Assembly: GCA_046269235.1 (NCBI GenBank) | Contig: JBJZOS010000005.1 | Coordinates: forward strand, 120,606-184,605 | Direction: 5' to 3' | Length of the DNA stretch: 64,000 nucleotides | Source: Soonwooa sp032078105 | Lineage (GTDB): Bacteria > Bacteroidota > Bacteroidia > Flavobacteriales > Weeksellaceae | Part shown: positions 35,601 to 44,094 of the stretch, in pieces | Position numbering within the stretch: the first letter of the stretch is position 1 | Layout: each line of letters starts with the position of its first letter | Notes under the pieces: model-generated | What the model was told of the DNA's origin: nothing | The model's input: the letters and a program-made list of their open reading frames with translations, nothing else | Databases searched by the model: none | Position numbers and translations under genes: made by a program

Positions 35601-35848
35601 TCCCAATTGCATTAGCAAAAGGAGCAGGTGCTGAGATGAACAACGGTCTTGCTTGGGTAATTATTGGTGGTTTGACATCATCATTATTCTTGACCTTGAT
35701 TATCGTACCTGTTGTGTACTCGTTGTTTGACTCGATGTTGAGAAGATTCGGGAAAGAAGAAAAAATCGACTACGAAGCAGAAATGGTAGCAGATTACGAC
35801 CATAGAGAACTAAGTGAAGACGGCTTTACCCCAAAACATACTGATTAG
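32663..35848 (+). CDS. RND multidrug efflux permease (HAE1/AcrB type)
   Basis: This 1061-residue inner-membrane transporter has twelve membrane segments and two large periplasmic loops. The proton-relay acidic pair is present in LVVGILVDDAIVVLENIY. Other hallmarks are GASPSEVETSVTRKIED and the second-half block GMIMLIGLVAKNAIMIVDFA. The HAE1 type exports organic compounds such as drugs, detergents and dyes rather than metals. It is the last gene of the tetR-tolC-adaptor-pump operon and is followed by a clear terminator. Confidence 0.95.
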   Translation: MKLAEISIKRPTLVIVLFTLLTLGGLLSYSMMGYELIPKFETNMVTISTIYPGASPSEVETSVTRKIEDAVGSLENVKKVEASSYESLSVIMVQLNPGADVDFALNDAQRKVNAIISDLPDDAKAPSLNKFSLDDLPIMTLSIGSDKLNNKELFDLLDKKIEPTFSRVNGVAQIDLVGGQEREIQVNIDEKKLQGYGLSIGQVQQAILSSNLDFPTGSVKTRTSKSTIRLAGKYKSIEDMRNLVVSNNGAQVRLSDIATVFDTTQDVEKLARYNQLPTILIQVKKQSDANAVAVSESIQKTMKEVEKNYANQGIKLNIVNDSTEFTLAAADHVIFDLFLAIILVAVVMLLFLHSIRNAVIVMVAIPMSLIAAFIGMNLMGYTLNLMSLLGLSLVVGILVDDAIVVLENIYRHMEMGKSKIRAAYDGASEIGFTVTAITLVIVVVFLPIAMSTGLVANILAQFCVTVVIATLLSLLASFTIIPWLSSRFGKLEHLTGKNLFEKFILWFEKQLDNFTHWITDILEWCLKTTLRRITTVIVTFLVLIASFSLVGLGFIGGEFFPKLDKGEFLVQMELPKDASVEKTNQVTLEVEKFLRQYPEVVNMITTVGQQSGGMGAAQSTAYQSEIQVILTDKSERSESTNILSAKIKRQLEEKFTGIEFKTAPIGMMGAERAPIELVVTAPDVQTATKEAERILALLKKVPGAIGSELSTDTGNPEIRVNIDRDKMASLGLNLSNVGQAMQTAFNGNTDGKFRAGEYEYDINIRFADNSRKSIDDVKNLIFTNNNGEQIRLSQFANVEMSSGPSLLQRRDKSPAVKVQSKVVGRPSGDVANEWAAMFMNNEKTKPAGVDYIWGGDMENQSEGFGTLGIALLAAIILVYLVMVSLYDSFVYPFVVLFSIPLALIGVMVILALTGNSLNIFTMLGMIMLIGLVAKNAIMIVDFANMRKAAGANTHDALIQANHARLRPILMTTIAMIFGMIPIALAKGAGAEMNNGLAWVIIGGLTSSLFLTLIIVPVVYSLFDSMLRRFGKEEKIDYEAEMVADYDHRELSEDGFTPKHTD

Positions 35849-35877
35849 TTTTTATTAATCAATTATTTTAACCCGAG

Positions 35878-35911
35878 ATCCCATTGTCTTTTGACAGTGG
35901 GATTTTTTTTA
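35878..35911 (+). terminator. Terminator of the RND operon
   Basis: ATCCCATTGTC (35878-35888) pairs with GACAGTGGGAT (35893-35903), with one G-U pair, around a TTTT loop, followed by a run of T. Confidence 0.85.
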
Positions 35912-35984
35912 AAGAAACAGTTTTACTCATTATTAAAAATTGTAACAACAATTACTGAAAACAAAACTTTAATATTTTCTATAT

Positions 35985-36228
35985 TAGAACCAATCTTGGA
36001 GATCAATACAACGACTATAAAGATGTTACAAAAGTATCGTATGCGCTTATATGCAAAAAAATTAGTAACTAGCGCAGATTGAAAAAGTAGATCCTGAAGA
36101 AATGAAATCAATAGTACTTATCCAATAAGCAGTATGTTTGTAATCGATAAAAGCGACTTTACACGTTGGGAAATTTCTCTTCCGGACATTGCTATCGCAC
36201 TTAAAGATTTAAACTTTAAACAAAAAAA
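35985..36228 (+). pseudogene. Possible gene remnant, unrecognised
   Basis: Short readable pieces in three frames follow each other: YNDYKDVTKVSYALICKKIS, then AQIEKVDPEEMKSIVLIQ, then from an ATG at 36134 MFVIDKSDFTRWEISLPDIA. They look like one small protein broken by stops and shifts, but I know no family for it. The region could also be ordinary intergenic sequence. Confidence 0.25.
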
Positions 36229-36253
36229 ATCCGACTTCTTTCGAAGTCGGATT
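36222..36253 (-). terminator. Terminator of the T9SS protein gene
   Basis: AATCCGACTTC (36228-36238) pairs perfectly with GAAGTCGGATT (36243-36253) around a 4-nt loop. The A-run at 36222-36229 gives the U-tract on the minus strand, 25 bp after the stop of the gene. Confidence 0.8.
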
Positions 36254-36277
36254 ATAATATTAAAGCGATTAATTAGA

Positions 36278-37339
36278 TTATTCTTTAATTATCTTATTAG
36301 TACTTGTTGAGCCATCATTCATTTTAACTTTAACAAGATAAACACCTTTTTGAAGTTTTCTAACGTCTACCTCATTGTTTTTCAGTTGTACATCAACAGA
36401 TTTTCCTGAAAGATCATATAACTCAACTGCATCAATTTTAGCGCTTGTATCAAACTTAATAAAGTCTGAAGTTGGGTTAGGATACATGCTTACTTTAAGC
36501 TTGCTATTAGTAACATCATTAACTGCCAACAGATCAACCATATCTGTTGCTTTAAGTTTAATATTATCAAACAAAACATTAACAGCCACAGTATTACTTG
36601 TAACAGTACTATTAGGAACAGCTAACACTTGGATGTTCGCTAGATCTGGTGTGGCACCCATACCTTTACCTTGATAAATTTCATCTAATACTACTAGACC
36701 AGTCGATTCATCAATGATTTTGTACGAAATTTCTCCTGATACAGAGTCCCAAGCTAAACCAACTTTATACCAAGTATTTGCATTTAAAGCTTGGTTAAAA
36801 GTATAACCCCAGTTACCATCATCATTACCTGCTTGTCCATTAACATCAGCAGGATTAGAATATGCTACCAATGTATGTTGCTTACTTGTCATATTAAATG
36901 AAAAACCAATCAAACACTTATTAGCCACACTATCCCAAAGATAGATTCTACCAGTATTTTGAGACGATGTCGCAGCACCACTGAAAATATCAAACTCATA
37001 TTGAAGAACATTATTGCCAGCTGTTCTTGACCCCCAAACAGACACCAATTTGCTGTTCTGATTAACTTGCTTTGTTCCTGTTGTTCCCGCAGAACCCAAA
37101 ATAGATAAAACTTTGCCATGGGTTGCATTATTAGCAACAATCTGGAAATTACTAGCCGCTGAGTTAGCAGCCGTTGTTGCAGCTATTGTATACCATCCTC
37201 CTTGACCTGGAGTTGCTCCCGTGATATCAGTTCCCACGTTACCAATTGTTAAAGCGTCGAAATTATCTGCATAAACACTTTGTCCAAAGAATAGACCAGA
37301 TGCTGATGCCATAAGGCAAGTAAATAGAATTTTTTTCAT
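36278..37339 (-). CDS. Secreted protein with T9SS type A sorting domain
   Basis: This 353-residue protein has a signal peptide (MKKILFTCLMASASGLFFGQ). Its beta-rich region of about 250 residues begins YADNFDALTIGNVG and looks like a lectin/laminin-G-type jelly roll (inference). The last 75 residues are a T9SS sorting tail (KVSMYPNPTSDFIKFDT, then LQKGVYLVKVKMNDGS). It should cross the outer membrane by the type IX system and stay on the surface or be released. No catalytic residues are evident, so adhesion or carbohydrate binding is plausible. Confidence 0.8.
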   Translation of the reverse strand: MKKILFTCLMASASGLFFGQSVYADNFDALTIGNVGTDITGATPGQGGWYTIAATTAANSAASNFQIVANNATHGKVLSILGSAGTTGTKQVNQNSKLVSVWGSRTAGNNVLQYEFDIFSGAATSSQNTGRIYLWDSVANKCLIGFSFNMTSKQHTLVAYSNPADVNGQAGNDDGNWGYTFNQALNANTWYKVGLAWDSVSGEISYKIIDESTGLVVLDEIYQGKGMGATPDLANIQVLAVPNSTVTSNTVAVNVLFDNIKLKATDMVDLLAVNDVTNSKLKVSMYPNPTSDFIKFDTSAKIDAVELYDLSGKSVDVQLKNNEVDVRKLQKGVYLVKVKMNDGSTSTNKIIKE

Positions 37340-37720
37340 ATTATTTAGTATTAGTCATTAATTCAACAAAACTATATATTTAATAAATATCATACAAGAT
37401 TTATTTAAAAAATTTTACAATATCACATATTAAAACAGATTAAATCAATAAGACTCAATTACAATAAATACTTTCTAAAAAATTAAAAAAAACATTAAAA
37501 AATAATATTAAGTAAAACAAAAACTTTAATAACAACACATTGTATTAATTTTATTTATAAACAACACACAAGATCCTTAACATCTAAAACAAATCCTACA
37601 AAAGAATAAAATAATTACATTAAGCACATTCGGTTTATAAAGAAGTGGTAATTCATCAGATTTATTTACTTTTGTTAGTTAAACTAAACAAAGAAAAAAA
37701 CACAATACTGTAATCAAATT
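37340..37720. other. AT-rich divergent promoter region
   Basis: This gap of about 380 bp is extremely AT-rich. On the minus strand TTG (37395-37397) and TAGTTTTG (37366-37373), 21 bp apart, form a good promoter for the T9SS protein. On the plus strand a TACTTTTG near 37667-37674 may serve the kinase gene. No gene was found. Confidence 0.45.
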
Positions 37721-39481
37721 ATGACCTCGTCCGATAATAATTTTCGATTAAGAAAAAAAGTGCACTACTCACTAATTATCTGCATATTATTAATACAAGT
37801 AGCCCTAGCAACTTTTATATATAATGAATTTAGAAATCGTAAAAATCTAGATTTTATAGAAAACCAAATCAAGGAAATTGATGATCTAGAAAACTTAACC
37901 AACAAATCTCGAAAAGAACTTTTTGCCGCCAATAGGCATTTCCAAAATTATCTAAGCACCCACGACAAAAAGGACTTGGACAATTATTTTGTTGCAATCA
38001 ACAATCTTAATATTACGCTTGACAAAGTCAATAATTTTAAATTTAAAAATTCTGAGCTTAACAAAAGTTTAGATTTTAAAACAAAACCTGCGCTTGATCT
38101 TAAAAAATTCAAAGTGCTTATTGACTCAACATCGCAGATCTCCAACGCGTTAAACCAAGATTTGACTCAAAACCAGTCAAAAAATGATTTACTACAAATC
38201 AAAAAATACAAATTCGATTACAATCCTGATAATTTTGAAGTTCACACCGAAGTCTTCAAAGATACGATCAAGAAAAAAGGACTTTTGGGTCGTCTTAAAG
38301 ATGCGATATCTGGCAACGAAAACGTGAGAAAAGACAGCACGGTTATTACCATGAAGCAACGCCAAAGCGAAGCTGATCGATTAAAAAACGATATGGATAG
38401 CCTCATAAATTCAGCGACAAAGCATTACGTAACCGAAGTACGACGTGTCGAAAAAAAGATTGTTGAAACCCAAAACAACAAAGATAAAAGCACAAATAAC
38501 AACCTCCAAAGCGTTAACCAAAACAACAAACTTTTCACTGAACTTTTGCTATACAGCAACGATGTCATGGGACTTTATGACAATTCTATAAAAAATGCAA
38601 AACATGATTTAGAAAAGGGAATCTCAAAACAAAATTCACAGAACAACAAAGTCAGAATGTATTTTGCGATAGCGGCAATGTCGCTCATGTTTATCGCCTC
38701 AATCCTTTTGATGTACATGACCAGAATTGCATTTGGTTACGAGAAAAAATTGAAAGCCGCCAATGTTTTAATTAATGAAAACCTGAATTTCAAAAACAGA
38801 ATTCTCGGTATGTTAAGTCACGAAATGCGTTCTCCACTAAAGATTATCGGGATTTTCATCAACCGAATTAACAAAAAAACCAACGACGATAGTATTAAAG
38901 ATTATCTTAAATCCATAAGTTTCACCAACAATAGTCTTTTGCTGCAAGCCAATCAAATTTTGGAATACACCAAAAATCAACACGTTGAAAACAAACTACA
39001 ACCAGTTATTTTCAATCTTAAAAACGAAATCAGTAACATCGCAACGTCGATGGAAGCTTATATAGAAACACGAAATAATAAGTTTGATACACAAATTGAC
39101 ATCGACCCAAAGCTTGATGTTTTCTCGGATAATACAAAGATTAATCAAATCTACATGAACATTCTTGGGAACGCCAACAAGTTTACAGAAAACGGAAAAA
39201 TTTCTTTAATTTCTAAAACTCAAATTGTTGACAACCATCGTATTTTATTAACAACAGAAATCAGCGATACTGGCGCAGGAATTTCGGAGTCGGATCTTAA
39301 AAACATTTTCGAACCTTATTATCAAGGCGTTTTGTCTAACGAAGTTGAAAATCTAGGTGCAGGATTAGGACTTAGCCTTTGTAAAGAATTGATTGAATTG
39401 TACGACGGAACGATTACCGTAGATAGCAAAATTGCAAAAGGAACAAAGGTTAAATTTTCTCTGTATTTAAATCTAAAATAA
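37721..39481 (+). CDS. Membrane sensor histidine kinase with large periplasmic region
   Basis: This 586-residue kinase has membrane helices at about 17-35 and 311-333. They enclose about 275 periplasmic residues, mostly helical and charged, with no domain I recognise. The kinase core has H367 (MLSHEMRSPLKII), N-box NILGNANKFTENG, G1 box DTGAGIS and G2 box GAGLGLSLCKEL. It is a HisKA-class kinase, although its partner is a LuxR-type regulator. Its stop codon shares its last base with the ATG of the regulator gene (TAATG), so the two form one unit. Confidence 0.9.
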   Translation: MTSSDNNFRLRKKVHYSLIICILLIQVALATFIYNEFRNRKNLDFIENQIKEIDDLENLTNKSRKELFAANRHFQNYLSTHDKKDLDNYFVAINNLNITLDKVNNFKFKNSELNKSLDFKTKPALDLKKFKVLIDSTSQISNALNQDLTQNQSKNDLLQIKKYKFDYNPDNFEVHTEVFKDTIKKKGLLGRLKDAISGNENVRKDSTVITMKQRQSEADRLKNDMDSLINSATKHYVTEVRRVEKKIVETQNNKDKSTNNNLQSVNQNNKLFTELLLYSNDVMGLYDNSIKNAKHDLEKGISKQNSQNNKVRMYFAIAAMSLMFIASILLMYMTRIAFGYEKKLKAANVLINENLNFKNRILGMLSHEMRSPLKIIGIFINRINKKTNDDSIKDYLKSISFTNNSLLLQANQILEYTKNQHVENKLQPVIFNLKNEISNIATSMEAYIETRNNKFDTQIDIDPKLDVFSDNTKINQIYMNILGNANKFTENGKISLISKTQIVDNHRILLTTEISDTGAGISESDLKNIFEPYYQGVLSNEVENLGAGLGLSLCKELIELYDGTITVDSKIAKGTKVKFSLYLNLK

Positions 39482-40107
39482 TGGAAAAAATTAATTTTTT
39501 ATTGGCCGATGATCATAGTTTGATAAGACAAGCTATTACATTTTTAATTGAGGATTTAGAACTAAATTCTGAAATCACATACGCCATCAATCTATCGCAG
39601 GTTATAGAGAAAACAGAAGCCTCTCCTATTGATATCGCTATAATTGATGCGCATTTTCCTGATGGTAATAGCCTGTCGATTATCTCCGAAATAAAAAAAA
39701 CACAGCCCAATATCAAGATTTTAATCTTAACAGGAATCGATGAGAAAGCAAATGCTCTTAAATTCATCAATGCTGGTGCTAACGGTTTTCTGAGCAAAAT
39801 GAGCGACGAAGAGGTTATCCAAAGTGCGATTTCTAAAATGATAAACGACGGCGAATATCTCTCACCAACGACACAATCTCTATTATTAGAATCTTTACGA
39901 AATCCTAGTTTTAATAATCCTTTGCAACAACTTACAGAACGCGAATTAGAAATTGTAAAACTCTACGCCAAAGGTCTCGGTAATCTGGAAATCGCCAACG
40001 AACTTGGCATCAAACAAAACACTGTCAGCACTCTTAAGAAAAGGATTTTTGACAAGCTAAACATTAACAATATTGTGGAACTTATCGACATTATTAAAAA
40101 CAACTAA
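39481..40107 (+). CDS. LuxR-type response regulator
   Basis: This 208-residue protein has a receiver domain (acidic pair ADDH, phospho-acceptor D56 in IIDAHFPDG, threonine in LILTG, lysine in FLSK). A LuxR-type HTH follows (LTERELEIVKLYAKG, then ANELGIKQNTVSTLKKRI). It is paired with the upstream kinase. The direct repeats at 40126-40162, just after its stop and upstream of an apparent short transcript, are candidate binding sites. Confidence 0.9.
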   Translation: MEKINFLLADDHSLIRQAITFLIEDLELNSEITYAINLSQVIEKTEASPIDIAIIDAHFPDGNSLSIISEIKKTQPNIKILILTGIDEKANALKFINAGANGFLSKMSDEEVIQSAISKMINDGEYLSPTTQSLLLESLRNPSFNNPLQQLTERELEIVKLYAKGLGNLEIANELGIKQNTVSTLKKRIFDKLNINNIVELIDIIKNN

Positions 40108-40125
40108 AGCCAAAACTTGTAGATA

Positions 40126-40162
40126 AATATCGACATCATTAGCGACTAATATCGACATCATT
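40126..40162 (+). repeat. Two perfect 15-bp direct repeats
   Basis: AATATCGACATCATT occurs at 40126-40140 and 40148-40162, 22 bp apart (two helical turns). A degenerate third copy (TATCGACATTATT) lies at the regulator's 3' end, near 40084-40096. They sit directly upstream of a TACATTTG -7 box at 40189-40196. Confidence 0.65.
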
Positions 40163-40188
40163 TATTATTAAACTTCTAAAAGCTAGCG

Positions 40189-40327
40189 TACATTTGTACC
40201 AACAAAAAAGAGGAACTCAAACGTGTTCAGCTTTTTGTTCAAAAGCACAAAATTCATGGTAAACTGGTTTTAAGTTAAACGCAAATGATGAAAAACCAAA
40301 CCTGCGATAACCTCGCGGGTTTTTTAT
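40189..40327 (+). ncRNA. Putative short orphan transcript (sRNA or leader)
   Basis: A TACATTTG -7 box (40189-40196) and a strong rho-independent terminator (AACCTGCG/CGCGGGTT, 40299-40321, then T6) enclose about 125 nt. The only complete frames inside are trivial, for example MVNWF. Direct repeats upstream look like activator sites for the adjacent response regulator. There is no clear -33 element, which fits an activator-dependent promoter. Alternatively the terminator belongs to the regulator mRNA. Confidence 0.4.
40299..40327 (+). terminator. Terminator downstream of the response regulator
   Basis: AACCTGCG (40299-40306) pairs with CGCGGGTT (40314-40321), one G-U pair, 7-nt loop, followed by T6. 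Confidence 0.75.
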
Positions 40328-40337
40328 TTAACCTTAC

Positions 40338-40370
40338 AAAAAAAGAGCGAAATTCTAGTATTTCGCTCTT
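40338..40370 (-). terminator. Terminator of yidC
   Basis: AAGAGCGAAAT (40343-40353) pairs perfectly with ATTTCGCTCTT (40360-40370). The plus-strand A-run at 40338-40344 provides the minus-strand U-tract. It lies 28 bp after the yidC stop. Confidence 0.8.
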
Positions 40371-40397
40371 TTTGCTTATAAATAATACCTTTAGATA

Positions 40398-42191
40398 TTA
40401 TTTTTTACGTGTTTGTTCTTGCTTTTTTTGTTGCTCTTGCGCTTGCTCCATCATCTCTCTCATACGTTTTTGGAAACGTCCTTCAGGCTTTGGTGCTTTT
40501 TGCTTGTTCTCTTGGATTTGAGCATGAATTTTTTTCTCATCCAAAATCAGATATTTAATTACCAAAATGATAATAATGTTAATCGCGTTTGACACAAAAT
40601 AATACCAAGAAAGACCAGACGCAGATGTATTCAAGAAGAATAAGAATGTTACTGGGAAAATGTACATTAACACCTTCATATTCGGCATACCTTCTTGTTG
40701 TGGTTGTTGCATGTTACCTGCTGTCATCATTGTATAAATTAAGATAACGATGGTACACGCCAATGCGAAAATACTTAAATGATCTCCTAAGAAAGGAATA
40801 CTAAATGGCAATTTAATTAGATCATCATAAGCTGTTAAATCTTCCGCAAACCAGAAACTTTTCCCACGAAGATCGATCATGTTCGGGAAGAAACGGAATA
40901 ACGCATAGAACAACGGAACTTGCACCAATGCTGGAAGACATCCCGCCAATTGGTTAACGCCAGCTTTTCGGTAGACCGCCATGGTCTCTTGTTGCTTCTT
41001 CATTGGGTCAGCATCTTTGTACTTTTTATTAACCTCATCAATCTCTGGACGAATGACCTTCATCATGGCACTCAGCTTATGTTGCTTGTACATTACTGGT
41101 GAAAGTATTAATTTAACAATAATCGTCATGATAAAAATCGCCCAACCAGCTGCAATCCCCCAAGATGAAATAAAGTTATACATCGGCATGAAAACATGTC
41201 TGTTAAGTGATCCAATAAAGGACCACCCTAACGGCAAAATTTCATCAAAGTTTTTATTGTAAGATTTTAATAAAGGCAAATCTAATGGCATAAAATACCA
41301 TGTAAAATCTTGGTTAAATTCTCCACCTGTAAAGGCAACCTGACCATCGTAAGTGAATTTTTTAAGATATTCTCCAGTTTCGATGTTGTCTTGATAGCCT
41401 TTAGATTGGGTAAAACCATGTTGCGCTTCGATAACTGCTGCGAAGAATTGTTGCTTAATACCAATCCAATTAAGCGTTTCTTTAGTTTCGTCCATTTCAG
41501 AACGTGCATCATAATCGTAAGCTTTATAATTGTCAAAAGCATAAGTAAACTCTGTATGCGTTTGTTCTTGTGCACGACCTTTCTCGGATTCTCTAACATT
41601 GTAATCCCATTTGAAAGTCGCATTTTTATCCGAAGTTAATTGGGATAAACCTTGCGTTCTTACTTTAAAATCTAAAGTATATTTTGGACTTAATGTATAG
41701 ATAAACTGAATCGTTGCACCACTAAGTTGGCTTGTCAATGTTACAGTATTTCCTGCTACGCTTGGTGTAAATACTAGATCTTTTGTATTAACAATTTTGC
41801 CAGATTTATCTCTAAACTCAAAACCATATTCAGCATTTTTGTTACTAAAAAGGTAAAGAGGTTTGTTTTTATTTTTGCCGTCGTAAGCGTGGTACTGGTT
41901 AAGTCTAACAGAAGACACTTGTCCACCGAGGCTAGAAAACTCTAGGCTAAGCTCATCATTTTTAAGATTAACTTTTTGTATAGCGTTGGGCGTAACATTT
42001 GCGTTAAGCTCGGTTGCAGCATTAGCTTTAGCCGCCGTTGTTTGCTCAGTTTTTTTAGCTTGATTGGCGATGTTCTCCTGTTCTGTTGAGGCTTGTCTAT
42101 TTTGGAAATAGAGCATAAAACCTATCAAAAGTAGAGAGAGTACACCGAAGCTAATTAACTGATTTTTGTCCAGTCCGTTGTTCTGTTGCAT
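40398..42191 (-). CDS. yidC: Membrane protein insertase YidC
   Basis: This 597-residue protein has an N-terminal membrane helix, a large periplasmic beta-supersandwich domain (about 60-350) and the conserved insertase core of five helices from about 355. Core features are GWAIFIMTIIVKLILSPVMY with its conserved arginine/lysine surroundings, PALVQVPLFYALFRFFP and FLFFLNTSASGLSWYYFVSN. The basic C-terminal tail (RFQKRMREMMEQ) is typical of ribosome-contacting YidC forms. It inserts and folds inner-membrane proteins with or without SecYEG. pyrG lies upstream, separated by a hairpin. Confidence 0.96.
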   Translation of the reverse strand: MQQNNGLDKNQLISFGVLSLLLIGFMLYFQNRQASTEQENIANQAKKTEQTTAAKANAATELNANVTPNAIQKVNLKNDELSLEFSSLGGQVSSVRLNQYHAYDGKNKNKPLYLFSNKNAEYGFEFRDKSGKIVNTKDLVFTPSVAGNTVTLTSQLSGATIQFIYTLSPKYTLDFKVRTQGLSQLTSDKNATFKWDYNVRESEKGRAQEQTHTEFTYAFDNYKAYDYDARSEMDETKETLNWIGIKQQFFAAVIEAQHGFTQSKGYQDNIETGEYLKKFTYDGQVAFTGGEFNQDFTWYFMPLDLPLLKSYNKNFDEILPLGWSFIGSLNRHVFMPMYNFISSWGIAAGWAIFIMTIIVKLILSPVMYKQHKLSAMMKVIRPEIDEVNKKYKDADPMKKQQETMAVYRKAGVNQLAGCLPALVQVPLFYALFRFFPNMIDLRGKSFWFAEDLTAYDDLIKLPFSIPFLGDHLSIFALACTIVILIYTMMTAGNMQQPQQEGMPNMKVLMYIFPVTFLFFLNTSASGLSWYYFVSNAINIIIILVIKYLILDEKKIHAQIQENKQKAPKPEGRFQKRMREMMEQAQEQQKKQEQTRKK

Positions 42192-42330
42192 TAGTAATAA
42201 TTTGAAAATTCTGAATTCGAAATCCGAAAATTTCTAGCTCTTTTTAATTAAATTTTAAGAGGACAAAAATAAGATTTATTTTTCAGATAACTACTTTTAG
42301 CTGACTAATCTTTATCATCCTGATAATAAG

Positions 42331-42364
42331 ACGAATGACCTAAAGAAAACTTTAGGTCACTCGT
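42331..42364 (-). terminator. Hairpin after pyrG, probable terminator
   Basis: ACGAATGACCTAAAG (42331-42345) pairs with CTTTAGGTCACTCGT (42350-42364), with one mismatch, around AAAA. It lies 5 bp after the pyrG stop. The minus-strand T-tract is poor, so termination may be partial with read-through to yidC. Confidence 0.5.
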
Positions 42365-42369
42365 TAATT

Positions 42370-43983
42370 TTATTTCTTTTTCTTGCTTGCTGCTGTTATC
42401 AGCGCTTTGAATAAAGGATGCGGTGTTGCGACCGTCGACTTATATTCTGGATGATATTGGACACCAACATAGAAAGGATGCTCTTTTAACTCGATGGTTT
42501 CGGCAAGTCCCGTTTCAGGATTTTGACCAGAGATGATCATATCTTTATCCTCGAATTCTTTTTTGTAATCAGAATTGAATTCATAACGATGTCTGTGTCT
42601 TTCAGAAATTGTTTTAGCACCGTAGATTTCAGCTAATTTAGAATTCGGTTTCAAGGCACACTTCCAAGCGCCAAGACGCATTGTTCCGCCTTTGTCAACA
42701 ACATTTTTCTGTTCTTCCATAATCGAAATAACCGGATCAACTGTCGCTGTATCAAATTCTGTACTATTAGCTTTTGCATGTCCAAGAACGTTACGAGCAA
42801 ATTCAATAGTCATAATCTGCATTCCCAAACAAATTCCTAAAGTCGGAATATTGTTAACACGTGCATATTCTGCTGCTAAAATCTTCCCTTCGATGCCGCG
42901 ATCGCCAAAACCTGGAGCAATCAACACACCATCGATATCTTTAAAAGCTTCTTGTAAATTATCTTCCGTTAAGTCGCCACTGTAGACCCACTTAACATTA
43001 ACATCGGTTTCCAAATCTGCACCAGCGTGGATAAAAGCTTCTGCGATTGATTTGTAAGAATCCTGAAGTGATACATACTTCCCAACCAAAGCAATATTAA
43101 CGCTTCGTTTTGGATTTTTATATTTTTTAAGGAAAGTTTTCCAATCCTTAAGGTCTGCTTCTTTATTATAAGGAAGATTTAATTCTTTTAGAACAACCTC
43201 ATCGAAGTTTTGTTTTTGTAAATCGACTGGCACTTCATAAATCGTGTCCATATCTTTACATTCGATAACATTTTCTAAAGCAACGTTACAGAATTGCGCC
43301 AACTTTGCACGCAAGTCTTTCGGGATTTTGTGCTCTGTACGACATACCAATACATCCGCCTGGATGCCGCTTTCCATCAATTGACGAACAGAATGCTGCG
43401 ATGGTTTTGTTTTTAACTCACCACTGGCAGCCAAATAAGGCAACAATGTTAAATGAATCACCATCGAATTGTTTTTGCCCAACTCCCATTGCAATTGTCG
43501 CACACTTTCGATGTATGGCAAAGATTCGATATCTCCTACTGTTCCACCAATTTCGGTGATGATGATGTCGTAATTTTTCTTTGCTAAAATTTTAACACGA
43601 CGTTTAATCTCGTTGGTGATGTGTGGAATAACTTGCACCGTTTTACCAAGAAACTCGCCACGACGTTCTTTTTCAATAACGGTTTGATAGATTTTACCAG
43701 TTGTCACCGAGTTGTTTTGACTTGTTTGGCTATCAAGAAAACGCTCGTAGTGACCAAGGTCAAGATCGGTTTCGGCACCGTCTTCCGTCACATAACATTC
43801 GCCATGCTCATACGGATTAAGTGTTCCGGGATCTATATTAATGTAAGGATCAAGTTTTTGGATAGTAACGCTAAAACCTCGTGATTTCAACAAAAGTCCC
43901 AAAGAAGCAGAGACAATTCCTTTACCCAGTGAAGAAGTAACACCGCCTGTTACAAAGATGTACTTCGTTTCTTTTTTACTCAT
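42370..43983 (-). CDS. pyrG: CTP synthase
   Basis: This 537-residue enzyme has an N-terminal synthase domain (YIFVTGGVTSSLGKGI ATP loop, CYVTEDGAETDLDLGHYERF). The C-terminal glutaminase domain carries the nucleophilic cysteine in LGICLGMQ and the catalytic His/Glu in YHPEYKS. It makes CTP from UTP with glutamine as ammonia source. The start at 43983 (MSKKETKYIF) was chosen because a start six codons upstream would lie inside the -7 box. Confidence 0.97.
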   Translation of the reverse strand: MSKKETKYIFVTGGVTSSLGKGIVSASLGLLLKSRGFSVTIQKLDPYINIDPGTLNPYEHGECYVTEDGAETDLDLGHYERFLDSQTSQNNSVTTGKIYQTVIEKERRGEFLGKTVQVIPHITNEIKRRVKILAKKNYDIIITEIGGTVGDIESLPYIESVRQLQWELGKNNSMVIHLTLLPYLAASGELKTKPSQHSVRQLMESGIQADVLVCRTEHKIPKDLRAKLAQFCNVALENVIECKDMDTIYEVPVDLQKQNFDEVVLKELNLPYNKEADLKDWKTFLKKYKNPKRSVNIALVGKYVSLQDSYKSIAEAFIHAGADLETDVNVKWVYSGDLTEDNLQEAFKDIDGVLIAPGFGDRGIEGKILAAEYARVNNIPTLGICLGMQIMTIEFARNVLGHAKANSTEFDTATVDPVISIMEEQKNVVDKGGTMRLGAWKCALKPNSKLAEIYGAKTISERHRHRYEFNSDYKKEFEDKDMIISGQNPETGLAETIELKEHPFYVGVQYHPEYKSTVATPHPLFKALITAASKKKK

Positions 43984-43998
43984 TAGATTAGGTTTGTG

Positions 43999-44029
43999 CA
44001 AAGTTAAAGCATACGGACTAGAAAAGCAA
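43999..44029 (-). promoter_or_regulatory. Promoter of pyrG
   Basis: Minus-strand TTG (44027-44029), 20 bp, TAACTTTG (43999-44006). Transcription would start near 43992, leaving a leader of only about 9 nt. Confidence 0.6.
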
Positions 44030-44094
44030 TTTTAGACTTCTTAAATATTTAATAATTCTTTCTAATGTCTTACTTTAGTGACAAATTTTAAAAG

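Noticed and set aside
40285..40521. 78-codon plus-strand frame overlapping the end of yidC
   Set aside because: It runs through two terminator hairpins and then antisense to yidC; no protein features.
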